Shown piece after piece: positions 27,405-37,793 of a stretch of DNA of 64,000 bases. The stretch's first letter is position 1. Every line of letters starts with the position of its first letter. The stretch is from Chitinibacter sp. FCG-7. GTDB taxonomy: Bacteria > Pseudomonadota > Gammaproteobacteria > Burkholderiales > Chitinibacteraceae. Both the position numbers and the translations under genes were made by a program. Under the pieces are notes generated by a model. It did no database searches, was not told the origin of the DNA, and saw only the letters and a list, made by a program, of their open reading frames with translations. Location of the stretch: positions 2,108,001 to 2,172,000 of the forward strand of contig NZ_CP157355.1 of assembly GCF_040047665.1 (NCBI RefSeq), written 5' to 3'.

Positions 27405-27754
27405 GAGCGTATTTTCTTGAACAAACTCAATAAAGCAGCTCGGGCAGCCGCACCTTCCTGGCGATTGAACGCCTTGCGCGATCGCACCACGATATCCAGG
27501 CCCGCCAATTGAGTGGCGTTCAGCCGGAAAGTTTCGCGAATCGTGCGTTTGATATAGTTGCGGCCTACGGCCCGCTTGTCGGTTTTTTTGCCGACAACCA
27601 GCCCTAGCCGGGCAGCCGAGCTCTGGTTGCGTTTGCCCAGAAGCTGGAAGTAGTCATTGCCCACTGACGCGCGCAAACTAAAAACGGATGAAAAATCATC
27701 CGTTTTTAGTAAACGCGCAGAACGCGTAAAGCGGTAGCGGCCAACGCTACTCAT
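27377..27754 (-). CDS. rnpA: ribonuclease P protein component RnpA
   Basis: The protein subunit of RNase P, which matures tRNA 5' ends. [29 protein letters not shown] contains the RNR signature region (here [10 protein letters not shown]). The ATG at 27754 (MSSVGRYRF) gives 125 residues with AGG 8 bases upstream; a TTG at 27784 would add ten residues. It overlaps yidD by 28 bases and follows rpmH. Confidence 0.95.
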   Translation of the reverse strand: MSSVGRYRFTRSARLLKTDDFSSVFSLRASVGNDYFQLLGKRNQSSAARLGLVVGKKTDKRAVGRNYIKRTIRETFRLNATQLAGLDIVVRSRKAFNRQEGAAARAALLSLFKKIRSCRALSSHS

Positions 27755-27787
27755 ACTGTGACCTGCTTTCGCAAACTCAAGCAAAGC

Positions 27788-27922
27788 TTAAGCAGACAGT
27801 ACTTTGCGGCCTTTAGCGCGGCGTGCGTTCAGAACGCGACGGCCACCTACAGTGCTCATGCGAACGCGAAAGCCGTGAGTACGCTTGCGTTTGATTACAG
27901 AAGGTTGGAAAGTACGCTTCAT
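27788..27922 (-). CDS. rpmH: 50S ribosomal protein L34
   Basis: The product is the standard 44 residues, beginning [14 protein letters not shown] and ending in KGRKVLSA. The ATG is at 27922. It heads the rpmH-rnpA-yidD-yidC operon and is divergent from dnaA across 239 bases. Confidence 0.98.
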   Translation of the reverse strand: MKRTFQPSVIKRKRTHGFRVRMSTVGGRRVLNARRAKGRKVLSA

Positions 27923-27961
27923 GATAAATCCTAGATTGACAAAGGTGCAGTAAACACGCGA

Positions 27962-27990
27962 TTTAATCAGTGAACCAATCACCTTGTCAA
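27962..27990 (-). promoter_or_regulatory. promoter of the rpmH operon
   Basis: On the minus strand TTGACA (27990-27985) is a perfect -35, with a 17-base spacer to ATTAAA (27967-27962). The RNA would start about 33 bases before the rpmH ATG. It is the only strong pair in the gap facing rpmH. Confidence 0.65.
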
Positions 27991-28032
27991 GCCAAAATGT
28001 AATGCGCTGTTAGGGATTAAATGCGCCGGGGC

Positions 28033-28041
28033 TGTGGATAA
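28033..28041 (-). promoter_or_regulatory. DnaA box in the rpmH-dnaA gap
   Basis: TGTGGATAA is the exact complement of the consensus DnaA box TTATCCACA. It lies 17 bases before a -10-like TACAAT (28058-28063) and overlaps where the -35 would be, which suggests autoregulation of dnaA. I see only this one perfect box, so I do not call a full oriC here. Confidence 0.75.
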
Positions 28042-28161
28042 GTTGCGTATAAATCGGTACAATCGGCCCCTTCCCATTACCAACATGAATCCATACACCT
28101 ACCGCGCAAACGGCATGCATTCGCATTGCAGTCAACATGGCGTGGTGATGGACCGTCCCCA

Positions 28162-29580
28162 ATGCAAATAAAAGTCTCGACTGAAGACCTGTGGTCACAT
28201 TGTCTCAATGAGCTCCAGCAAAGCCTGGCGGCCAGCCAGTTTAATATCTGGATCAAGCCATTGGCCAATAGTGCGCAAGTGGTGGACGGAAGCTTGGTTA
28301 TCGCCGTGCCCAACCAGATTTTTCTGCAGTTCATTCGTGATCGCTATCTGGGCATGATCGAAATGGCTGCCGCCAAGGTATGCAATGGCGTGCCGCCCCA
28401 TATTGAATTAAAAGTCGGCGTTCTGGCTGCCAGTGCGCCCGCCGAGCGCAGCGCCAAACCGGCGACGCAAGAAACAGTTCAAGCAGCGCCCGCACCTGCG
28501 CCGGTGCAAGCAGCGCCCAAGCCTGCCAAGCGTTTTGATGCGGCAGGCTCAAATCACGAATTATCCCGCCTGAACCCCGGCCACACTTTTGATACGCTGG
28601 TAACGGGTAAAGCCAATCAGGTGGCGCGCGCTGCCGCCATGCAGGTGGCCGAGAATCCCGGTGTGAGCTACAACCCGCTGTTTGTCTATGGTGGCGTGGG
28701 CCTGGGTAAAACGCACTTGACGCAGGCAATTGGTAATTTTGTACACCAGCACAACCCGCAAGCCAAAATCCGCTATATCCACGCCGAAAAATACGTGCAG
28801 GACGTGGTGAAGGCGTATCAGCACAAGTCATTTGACGACTTTAAAAAATACTATCACTCGCTCGATGTGCTGCTGGTGGATGATATTCAGTTCTTTGTGG
28901 GCAAAGATCGCACGCAGGAAGAATTTTTCTATCTATTTAATGCGCTGCTTGAGAGCGGTAAACAGATTATTCTGACCTCGGACAAAATTCCGCGTGAGAT
29001 TGAAGGCTTGCAAGAGCGTCTGACCAGTCGTTTTTCCTGGGGTTTGATTGTGCCGATCGAGCCGCCAGAAACCGAAATGCGCGTGGCGATTTTGCTCAAG
29101 AAAGCCGAGGCCGAGCACTTTAAGCTCGACGCCAATGTGGCTTTCTTTATGGCCAAAAATATCCGCTCCAATGTGCGCGAGCTGGAAGGTGCTTTGAAAC
29201 GCGTGATGGCGTATTCGCGCTTTACCAATCAATCGATCACGGTCGATTCGGCCAAGGAAGCGCTGCGCGATATTCTGGCCTCGGGCAATCGCCAGGTGTC
29301 GGTAGAAAATATCCAGAAAACGGTGGCTGATTTTTACAAGATCAAAGTCGCCGATATGCATAGTAAAAAGCGCACGCGCGATATTGCCCGGCCACGCCAG
29401 ATGGCGATGGCGCTGACCAAAGAGCTCACGCAAATGAGCTTGCCAGCCATTGGCGATGCCTTTGGCGGGCGAGACCACACCACGGTACTGCATGCCTGCC
29501 GAACGATTCAGGATTTTCGCCAGAGTGATCAGGAAATGGCGCATCAGTACAGTGTGCTGCTGCAGATGTTGCGTTCCTGA
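28162..29580 (+). CDS. dnaA: chromosomal replication initiator protein DnaA
   Basis: DnaA binds DnaA boxes at oriC and opens the duplex in its ATP form. Domain I is LWSHCLNELQQSLAASQFNIWIKPL, domain II is an Ala/Pro-rich linker (about 95-135), and domain III has Walker A GGVGLGKTH, Walker B LLVDDIQFF and sensor regions. Domain IV ends with the DNA-binding signature GGRDHTTVLHACRTI. The 472-residue length is normal. I take the ATG at 28162; a TTG at 28126 would add unrelated residues. dnaN follows 206 bases later. Confidence 0.97.
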   Translation: MQIKVSTEDLWSHCLNELQQSLAASQFNIWIKPLANSAQVVDGSLVIAVPNQIFLQFIRDRYLGMIEMAAAKVCNGVPPHIELKVGVLAASAPAERSAKPATQETVQAAPAPAPVQAAPKPAKRFDAAGSNHELSRLNPGHTFDTLVTGKANQVARAAAMQVAENPGVSYNPLFVYGGVGLGKTHLTQAIGNFVHQHNPQAKIRYIHAEKYVQDVVKAYQHKSFDDFKKYYHSLDVLLVDDIQFFVGKDRTQEEFFYLFNALLESGKQIILTSDKIPREIEGLQERLTSRFSWGLIVPIEPPETEMRVAILLKKAEAEHFKLDANVAFFMAKNIRSNVRELEGALKRVMAYSRFTNQSITVDSAKEALRDILASGNRQVSVENIQKTVADFYKIKVADMHSKKRTRDIARPRQMAMALTKELTQMSLPAIGDAFGGRDHTTVLHACRTIQDFRQSDQEMAHQYSVLLQMLRS

Positions 29581-29661
29581 TTTGGATGAAGTCGCGTGAA
29601 AATCCCGCAGGGATTTGCGCGCTGACTGGCCGGATAATTTGAAGGTTTATGTGGTCGCGGT

Positions 29662-29700
29662 GCGCAAAGCAGGATTTGCACACCCTATGGTGCTTTGCGC
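29662..29700. other. inverted repeat in the dnaA-dnaN gap
   Basis: GCGCAAAGCA (29662-29671) and TGCTTTGCGC (29691-29700) form a perfect 10-bp stem with a 19-base loop, between dnaA and dnaN. There is no T-run immediately after. It may be an attenuating structure or a replication-linked site; no further DnaA box consensus is seen in this gap. Confidence 0.45.
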
Positions 29701-29786
29701 TGCCGTAATCTGATCAATTGCCCGTTTTCAGGTAGAATTGGGCTACTTTTTTTGTTAAACGATTTGGGACTCATAGGTGAGGGAAA

Positions 29787-30893
29787 ATGCAACTGCTGCA
29801 AGCTGAACGCGATTCGCTCTTAAAACCGCTGGCTACCGTAACTGGTATCGTAGAGCGCAGACATACTTTGCCGATTCTCTCGAACGTGCTGATCAAAAAG
29901 GAAGGCGAGCGCTTGGTCTTTACCGGCACCGACCTTGAAATCCAGATTAGCAGCCAGCAGTTGGAAGGCTTTTCCGGCGGTGATTTTGCCATCACCGTGG
30001 CTGCGAAAAAGCTGTCGGACATTTTGCGTGCCATTCCCGATAAAACTGTCGTGTCGTTTGAAGAAGCTGAAGGCCGCTTGACGATCAAGGCCGGCAAAAG
30101 CCGCTTTGCGCTGCAAACCCTGCCAGCTAATGATTTCCCGCAATTGGCTGTCGATACCAATCTGCGCGCCACCGTGCGCATGCCGCAAGGCCAATTGAAA
30201 GCGCTGCTCAGCCGCGTGCAATTTGCCATGGCGCACCAAGATATTCGTTACTACCTGAACGGGATGTTCATGGTGACTGAGGGCAATTTGCTCAAACTGG
30301 TGGCCACCGATGGCCACCGCTTGGGCTTTGCTTCCACCGAGCTAACTAGCTCGTTTGATAAAAACGAAGTGATTTTGCCGCGCAAAACGATTCTGGAGCT
30401 GTATAAATTGCTCGCCGATGTGGACGACGAAGTCACCATCGACATCGCCAGCAATCAGGTGAAATTCAGCTTTGGCAATATCGTGATTCACAGCAAAGTA
30501 GTCGATGGCAAATTCCCCGACTACAACCGCGTGATTCCGCAAAACAATACCCGCCTGCTTAATGTTGACCGTCAGGCGCTGCTATCGTCGATGCAGCGTG
30601 CCGCCATTCTGTCGAATGAAAAATTCCGTGGCGTGCGTCTGGTGCTGACTGACAATATGCTCAAAATCCTGTGCAACAACAATGAGCAGGAAGAGGCGCA
30701 AGAAGAACTAGAGGTGGTATATGGCCACGAACCACTGGATGTGGGCTTTAACATCCAATACCTGCTGGATGTATTGACCAATCTATCGGTTGAAACGCTG
30801 CATTGCTATTTCGGTGACGTCAATTCCAGCGTGCTGGTCACAATTCCCGATAACGAGCACTTCAAATACATCGTAATGCCGATGCGTATCTAG
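29787..30893 (+). CDS. dnaN: DNA polymerase III beta sliding clamp
   Basis: A 368-residue processivity clamp that dimerises into a ring on DNA. It begins MQLLQAERDSLLKPLATVTGIVERRHTLPILSNVL and ends EHFKYIVMPMRI; the latter is the conserved C-terminal MPMR-[IL] end. The position between dnaA and gyrB is conserved in proteobacteria, here without recF. Confidence 0.98.
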   Translation: MQLLQAERDSLLKPLATVTGIVERRHTLPILSNVLIKKEGERLVFTGTDLEIQISSQQLEGFSGGDFAITVAAKKLSDILRAIPDKTVVSFEEAEGRLTIKAGKSRFALQTLPANDFPQLAVDTNLRATVRMPQGQLKALLSRVQFAMAHQDIRYYLNGMFMVTEGNLLKLVATDGHRLGFASTELTSSFDKNEVILPRKTILELYKLLADVDDEVTIDIASNQVKFSFGNIVIHSKVVDGKFPDYNRVIPQNNTRLLNVDRQALLSSMQRAAILSNEKFRGVRLVLTDNMLKILCNNNEQEEAQEELEVVYGHEPLDVGFNIQYLLDVLTNLSVETLHCYFGDVNSSVLVTIPDNEHFKYIVMPMRI

Positions 30894-30902
30894 GTGAGAG
30901 GT

Positions 30903-33410
<2,508 letters not shown>

Positions 33411-33424
33411 TAGTTTTCGTAATT

Positions 33425-33474
33425 GCGCTTCAAAAATTCAGCCACCGCATGCGGTGGCTGAATTTTTGAAGCGC
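33425..33474. terminator. 50-bp perfect palindrome, bidirectional terminator after gyrB
   Basis: Bases 33425-33449 are the exact reverse complement of 33450-33474, with no spacer. The centre is CCGCATGCGG, and the arms include TTCAGCCACC and AATTTTTGAAGCGC. T-rich tracts lie on both sides, so it can end transcription in either direction. It marks the edge between gyrB and the AT-rich accessory island. Confidence 0.85.
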
Positions 33475-33628
33475 TATATTAGGCAAGTAGGTCGCAAATA
33501 CTAACCTTTTAGAAAAATAATCATTTACAGTCATTCAAAGTCAGTTATGGATTAATTATCTGAGTTTTAGTAAATGAAGTTACTTTCTAAAAAATAATAA
33601 ATCAAGGTAAGCAGGTCTGCTTATTGGA

Positions 33629-34498
33629 TTATGGTGAGTGAGTTTTTAGTTGTGATTCAATCGGTTCGAGAACCGTGGGGCCGTAAATCATGATCTCTGC
33701 TCCTTTGGTTTTTTTATATGCGCAGTAACTCAAAGCATATTCGTCTTGACGATATATACTATATATGTCTTTTATCTGGATGCAACTATCGTAAGAGACA
33801 ATCCACTTTCTATCTATTTTAGCTAGAGCTCTGCAGATGCTAACGTGATCATCATGAGTGTAGAAGTTTCTGTAAAGCCCTTGCCCTTTATTGTAATAAG
33901 GCGGATCTAGATAAATTAGTGAGTTTTCGGGGATGAAGTCAGTCACTTTATTAATTAAATCCACTGCGTTCTGATTATAAACATGGATTTGACTGGCGTG
34001 CGCTGAAATTTTTCTTATTCTAGCCGCAAGTTTTTCTTTGTTAAATCGTGCACAGAGTTTGTATATCCCATCTTGTTTTTTTCCACCGATAACTCCGCCT
34101 TTAAGAATTCCTGATCTATTTGTTCGATTCAAGAAAAAAGCAGCGAACCCAAGCTCTAATGTGGAGTGGCAGTGCGGCGCATTAATGATTTGTTTTTGTT
34201 TGTGCCATTCATTAATGCTAATAGGTGTTGAAGATAGTAAGTCAAGAAAATCTTTTGAGGTATTAACGATGGCATGCCAGAAAGAATAAATTGCAGGATC
34301 TAGATCATTTATGTGAATTTCTTGGCTATAATCATTAAAAAGTAGGTCTAATGCTACCCCAGCACCACCTGCAAATGGCTCTAAGTAATGACCCCCTTTC
34401 AGTTTGTTGCATTCAATAATTGACTTTATGAATGGCGCAAATGCCCCTTTCCCGCCAGGGTATCTTAACGGTGTTAGAGGTTTTGAGTGGCCAGCCAT
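33629..34498 (-). CDS. Dam-type (D12 class) DNA adenine N6-methyltransferase
   Basis: A 289-residue methylase. LRYPGGKG (residues 11-18) is the motif X binding start, YLEPFAGGAGV (38-48) motif I, and DPPY (198-201) motif IV. FFLNRTNRSGILKGGVIGG is typical of Dam relatives. It would methylate adenine in a recognition sequence that I cannot predict. It lies 21 bases after the AAA/Toprim gene on the same strand, so both are probably one operon. AT content is much higher than gyrB. A self-protection role next to the ATPase is inferred. Confidence 0.88.
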   Translation of the reverse strand: MAGHSKPLTPLRYPGGKGAFAPFIKSIIECNKLKGGHYLEPFAGGAGVALDLLFNDYSQEIHINDLDPAIYSFWHAIVNTSKDFLDLLSSTPISINEWHKQKQIINAPHCHSTLELGFAAFFLNRTNRSGILKGGVIGGKKQDGIYKLCARFNKEKLAARIRKISAHASQIHVYNQNAVDLINKVTDFIPENSLIYLDPPYYNKGQGLYRNFYTHDDHVSICRALAKIDRKWIVSYDSCIQIKDIYSIYRQDEYALSYCAYKKTKGAEIMIYGPTVLEPIESQLKTHSP

Positions 34499-34519
34499 AT
34501 ATTACCTAATAATTAATGT

Positions 34520-36430
34520 TTAGCGTTTAACTGAGCATCGAGTTGCTGTATCAATTGCTGTCGTAAGTTCTGATATAAAGGTGTCGGTTGAGGTTGAGTT
34601 CTCGCTGCACCAAGATTCTACTATGCGTGCTTGACCTATAAAATCTCTGTTATGGTTAAACCAAGCCTTCATTATTTCACGATGTTTTTTATCATTTGTA
34701 GTGCTTAGATCAATGGTTAGCACCCGATCTATGACGTAATCGGTTGTGTAATCCTTATTGATATTATACCAGAAAGCAGCATTTTCAGATAGATTGAAGT
34801 CGGTTTTGCTTTTTAGATAGTTATAAATGATTGCCTCCGGCGTTCTTTCCTGTGGTGGCGTGTTCTCATTAAAAGCGTCATTTCCAGGTAGTGGGCAAAT
34901 GTTCTTATTGTCTTCAATAAGTTTACGGTTTTTCTGTTCTGTAGAAACATCATTGTCTGGAATAATTACAACTTGCTTAAAATAACTGTCCCCAGCGCAG
35001 AGGTTCATTAATATATTTGATCCAACTGATAGTGGGATTAATTCAATGTCTGTTCCAAAACTAGCTTCGTGGTTTGATATTGACTTTGAGGAGAGAAGTC
35101 GCTCAAGAAAAAATTTGGCCTCGTCATCCTCCAAGTAAATCTTTATGATATTTTTGTCGGTTGACGGACTTACAAGTCCAAGCATGTCATATTTTATTTT
35201 TGTATAGGTTGGATTTTCCATCGCCCTTGGAAATCTGGTGTCTTGTAGGTAGATAACATTGTTGACCTTATTTCCAGGTCGATCATTTTCACTTAGAATT
35301 TTTTTAATTACCGTTAATGAATGCGTTGTTATTACTACTTGCAAGTTAAGTTCCCTTGCTTTTTTTGATAAAAGGTCTATTAATTTTTCTTGTGCCCGAG
35401 GGTGAAATCCTGCATCAACTTCGTCAATTACTAAAATTCCGCCCTTGTAATTTTCACTTTGTTCTCTTTTTAATTGATTAAAGGAGGCGAGAGCAGTGAT
35501 GATTGAGCTTAATGAGTCTTGTCCAAGAGAAATAGCAAATGTATCATGATTGTCAAATGTTGGGAGATATGACTTCTTTCTCGATTTTGCAAAAGAGTGA
35601 AGTACCAAGTGGTCTTCAGCTCCTTTGTTGAAACTGAGGACATGATTAAAAGATTCATGAATGAAGTCTTTATCTTGCTCATTGAATTTTATTGCTTTTC
35701 TCTTCTCTATTTGATCGTCTTCAAATTCTCCAATTGGAGCCATTCTGCTCATTCCTAGATATAGTGTAGGAATTGGAATTTTTCCTGATTCTGAGCTATT
35801 TGTTTTTGTTGTACTAAGTTCTGATAGATAAAATTCATCACTTGGCTCATTGTCGATGTCTGTTGAAGGCGATTTTGCAAGAGTTCTTGGGATTATTCGC
35901 AAACGCCAAACATCTATTTGGTGGTTATTTTCTTTTTTTGTTGGGGTGGCTATACTTTCGTGGAAAAGGGCCACTGTCTCCATCGCACACTCTTGAGTGT
36001 TTTTCTCCCTTATCTTGCTTTCTTTGGGAACCTTTATCATGTGCGATTTGTATTGCATGGTTGAAATTGTTTTCTTTTGCAAGCTTACTGAGCAGGATTT
36101 TTGTAATTTGCTACCATCATCATTTGAATACTCTAATGTCACCTTAGGGATGTTTTTTTTCGGAGTGCTTGTGGTTTCTTGAATGTATTTATCGTAATCT
36201 GCAAAATAATCTAGATAAAATGCTTCTTGGAAGTTTGATTGGTAAGTAGTTCCAAATAGACTTTTTTCTCCTCGAGAAAGTCCTGAACAGTTAGCTATTA
36301 GTCCTAGTATCGTAGATTTTCCAATTCCATTGTGTCCAGCAATGACCGTTATCCTTGGGGCGATCTCAATTGTTATGTTTCTCAATTTTCTGAATGGCTT
36401 TTCTCCGAATTGAATTTTTTCTAGTTTCAT
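34520..36430 (-). CDS. OLD-like AAA ATPase with C-terminal Toprim-type domain
   Basis: A 636-residue protein. The ABC/SMC-like ATPase part has Walker A GHNGIGKST (32-40), signature SLGQDS (301-306), Walker B ILVIDE (332-337) and H370 in TTHS. After about residue 425 comes IYLEDDEAKFFLE (Glu434) and later PDND (491-494), the Glu and DxD pattern of a Toprim nuclease as in OLD/GajA-type proteins. The Toprim part is less canonical than in OLD. It is the first gene of a pair with an adenine methylase. An anti-phage role is likely by family but not shown. Confidence 0.82.
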   Translation of the reverse strand: MKLEKIQFGEKPFRKLRNITIEIAPRITVIAGHNGIGKSTILGLIANCSGLSRGEKSLFGTTYQSNFQEAFYLDYFADYDKYIQETTSTPKKNIPKVTLEYSNDDGSKLQKSCSVSLQKKTISTMQYKSHMIKVPKESKIREKNTQECAMETVALFHESIATPTKKENNHQIDVWRLRIIPRTLAKSPSTDIDNEPSDEFYLSELSTTKTNSSESGKIPIPTLYLGMSRMAPIGEFEDDQIEKRKAIKFNEQDKDFIHESFNHVLSFNKGAEDHLVLHSFAKSRKKSYLPTFDNHDTFAISLGQDSLSSIITALASFNQLKREQSENYKGGILVIDEVDAGFHPRAQEKLIDLLSKKARELNLQVVITTHSLTVIKKILSENDRPGNKVNNVIYLQDTRFPRAMENPTYTKIKYDMLGLVSPSTDKNIIKIYLEDDEAKFFLERLLSSKSISNHEASFGTDIELIPLSVGSNILMNLCAGDSYFKQVVIIPDNDVSTEQKNRKLIEDNKNICPLPGNDAFNENTPPQERTPEAIIYNYLKSKTDFNLSENAAFWYNINKDYTTDYVIDRVLTIDLSTTNDKKHREIMKAWFNHNRDFIGQARIVESWCSENSTSTDTFISELTTAIDTATRCSVKR

Positions 36431-37201
36431 TGTTTTTGCCTTTTTATCTTTGATGTATTTATTGCTTGTTTTATCTGGGTTTGTAGCTTTTATATGAGAG
36501 ATAATGCATTGGTGTTAATTTCAATATATTTGAGATTTTTCATTTTGAGGGTGAAAACCATTATTATAATTCGACTATTGATTATTTTTGTTGACTATTA
36601 ACAGCTTCGCGTACTGCTTTCGTTATATATGTATATGAGAGCTTACCTGTAACTTTTGAGGTGCTCAATAAAAATTAGAAGAAACTGTGACATGGCTTGT
36701 ACTCAAGCGATTTCCTGCATAGAAGCAAAGAAATTCTTTGGGTAAATGATGTGGTATTGAAGTCTAGTGTTGGTTTGGCTTGCCAAAGATGTAGCGTTTC
36801 ATTATTGCCATGATGGGCTGCCTCCAAGTCAAGTCCTGCTGCGGCATGCGATAATTCTTGCAGTTTAAAGTGCGTTGTTTTAGTTTGCGCGTGATTACGC
36901 CTTACCAATCAATCCCAACTCCTGAATGCTATTAACTTGTGAAATCATGGCTCGCACGGTAGCTAGCAGGTCAGTGATGGACACCTCGAAAAACCCCTGT
37001 TGGTATGGATAATTGCTCAGTAAATCATTGAATTTTAAAGGTTAACTTTCGAATTGAGGTTTTTCGAGTTGCCCATGCTGCGCATCCCTGTAATGGTTTG
37101 TGTGTCGCCGTTATTTGGTTCGTAGCCGCCAGAGCTTCTCAGCTACGCTTTTTAAGTAACTTTGTCCATGCCAACAAAATCAACAATTCTGACCACTATC
37201 T
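36431..37201. other. 771-base AT-rich region without an intact gene
   Basis: This stretch holds the likely promoter of the ATPase-methylase pair (36431-36660, very AT-rich), a 100-bp MITE-like element (36977-37076), and a possible decayed minus-strand frame ending at 36904. That frame reads FNDLLSNYPYQQGFFEVSIT and continues to LGLIGKA; its upstream part is cut by a stop near 37046, and I do not recognise it. A 77-residue frame at 36675-36908 has no recognisable features and is left out. Confidence 0.5.
36977..37076. mobile_element. 100-bp MITE-like element with 21-bp terminal inverted repeats
   Basis: The left arm ATGGACACCTCGAAAAACCCC (36977-36997) matches the reverse complement of 37056-37076 at 18 of 21 positions, with the CTCGAAAAACC core exact. 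The element carries no transposase. The ends resemble insertion-sequence termini with a CTCGAAAAACC core, but I cannot name the family, and no clear target duplication flanks it. Confidence 0.55.
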
Positions 37202-37591
37202 TCACCCAACCCTTGGGTTTTGGGCTTGGTCGAGGATGATGTCCATGCTCGTGAGCATCGCGTTCAGAATCTCATGCGGCTGATATATCCGGTTGCGGCT
37301 TTGTTGTTTCACTTTGCGCAAAATGCCCATAGTTTCCAGATCGCCTATCGCCTTGTTGGCGGCGGGGAAGGTGACGCCGAGCAATTTGCGGACTTCTTTC
37401 ACTCTCAATACCGGGTGGCCAGGTAGCAGGCTCAGCACTTTGTAGATGGCCGCGTCCGCGCGTGGCAGGCGGCTGCCCTGCTGATTGAAATGTGCGTCAA
37501 TACGGGCTGCTCAATCGATCTGCAATTCGTCAATCCGCTCGATGAGCTGGCGGGAATGCTCATAAGCCGCGCGCCGGTAATGCGTGTTCAT
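37202..37591 (-). pseudogene. remnant of a Fic protein C-terminus
   Basis: A single frame runs from ATG at 37591 to the stop at 37202 but contains an in-frame TGA after ...IDELQID (near 37512). Downstream of it, ARIDAHFNQQGSRLPRADAAIYK and LLPGHPVLRVKEVRKLLGV are the C-terminal winged-helix region of many Fic proteins, with PAANKAIGDLETMGILRKV. The Fic catalytic domain (HPFxxGNGR) is missing. It is a decayed relative of the type beside which an intact but different Fic gene stands at 37794. Confidence 0.7.
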
Positions 37592-37663
37592 ATTCTTCAC
37601 TGATAGTAAGGTGATGTTCTCGCTATACGTGCTGGTAAGAAGGTGCGAAAATTGCATAAATAA

Positions 37664-37785
37664 TTTCGCCAAAATGTGCGAAGAAAAAACGATAAAAAAG
37701 CATTAACATGTTATAAAACATATGTTTAGCTCATAAAATTGTTCGCAAAAAACTTCGCCAAATTTTTCGCCAAATAATGCGACAG
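37664..37785 (+). promoter_or_regulatory. iterated TTCGCCAAA repeats upstream of fic
   Basis: GTTCGCAAAAAA (37741), CTTCGCCAAATT (37753) and TTTCGCCAAATA (37765) follow each other with an exact 12-base period, ending 18 bases before the fic ATG; ATGCGACAGGAA at 37777 may be a decayed fourth unit. A further copy, TTTCGCCAAA, lies at 37664-37673 within a GCGAAAATT...AATTTCGC inverted repeat. The pattern is that of a binding site for a repressor acting on several helical turns, probably an autoregulatory operator. Confidence 0.6.
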
Positions 37786-37793
37786 GAATTTCA

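Noticed and set aside
27923..28161. Complete oriC between rpmH and dnaA
   Set aside because: Only one perfect DnaA box and no clear AT-rich unwinding element with repeats; too little to call.
33660..33675. tRNA T-arm-like GGTTCGAGAACC
   Set aside because: It is inside the methylase gene, and no cloverleaf can be folded around it.
36675..36908. 77-residue minus-strand frame in the accessory island
   Set aside because: No ribosome-binding site or recognisable motif, and it sits in decayed sequence.
37202..37438. 78-residue frame as an intact small winged-helix regulator
   Set aside because: The homology continues upstream through an in-frame stop, so it is the tail of a broken Fic gene.
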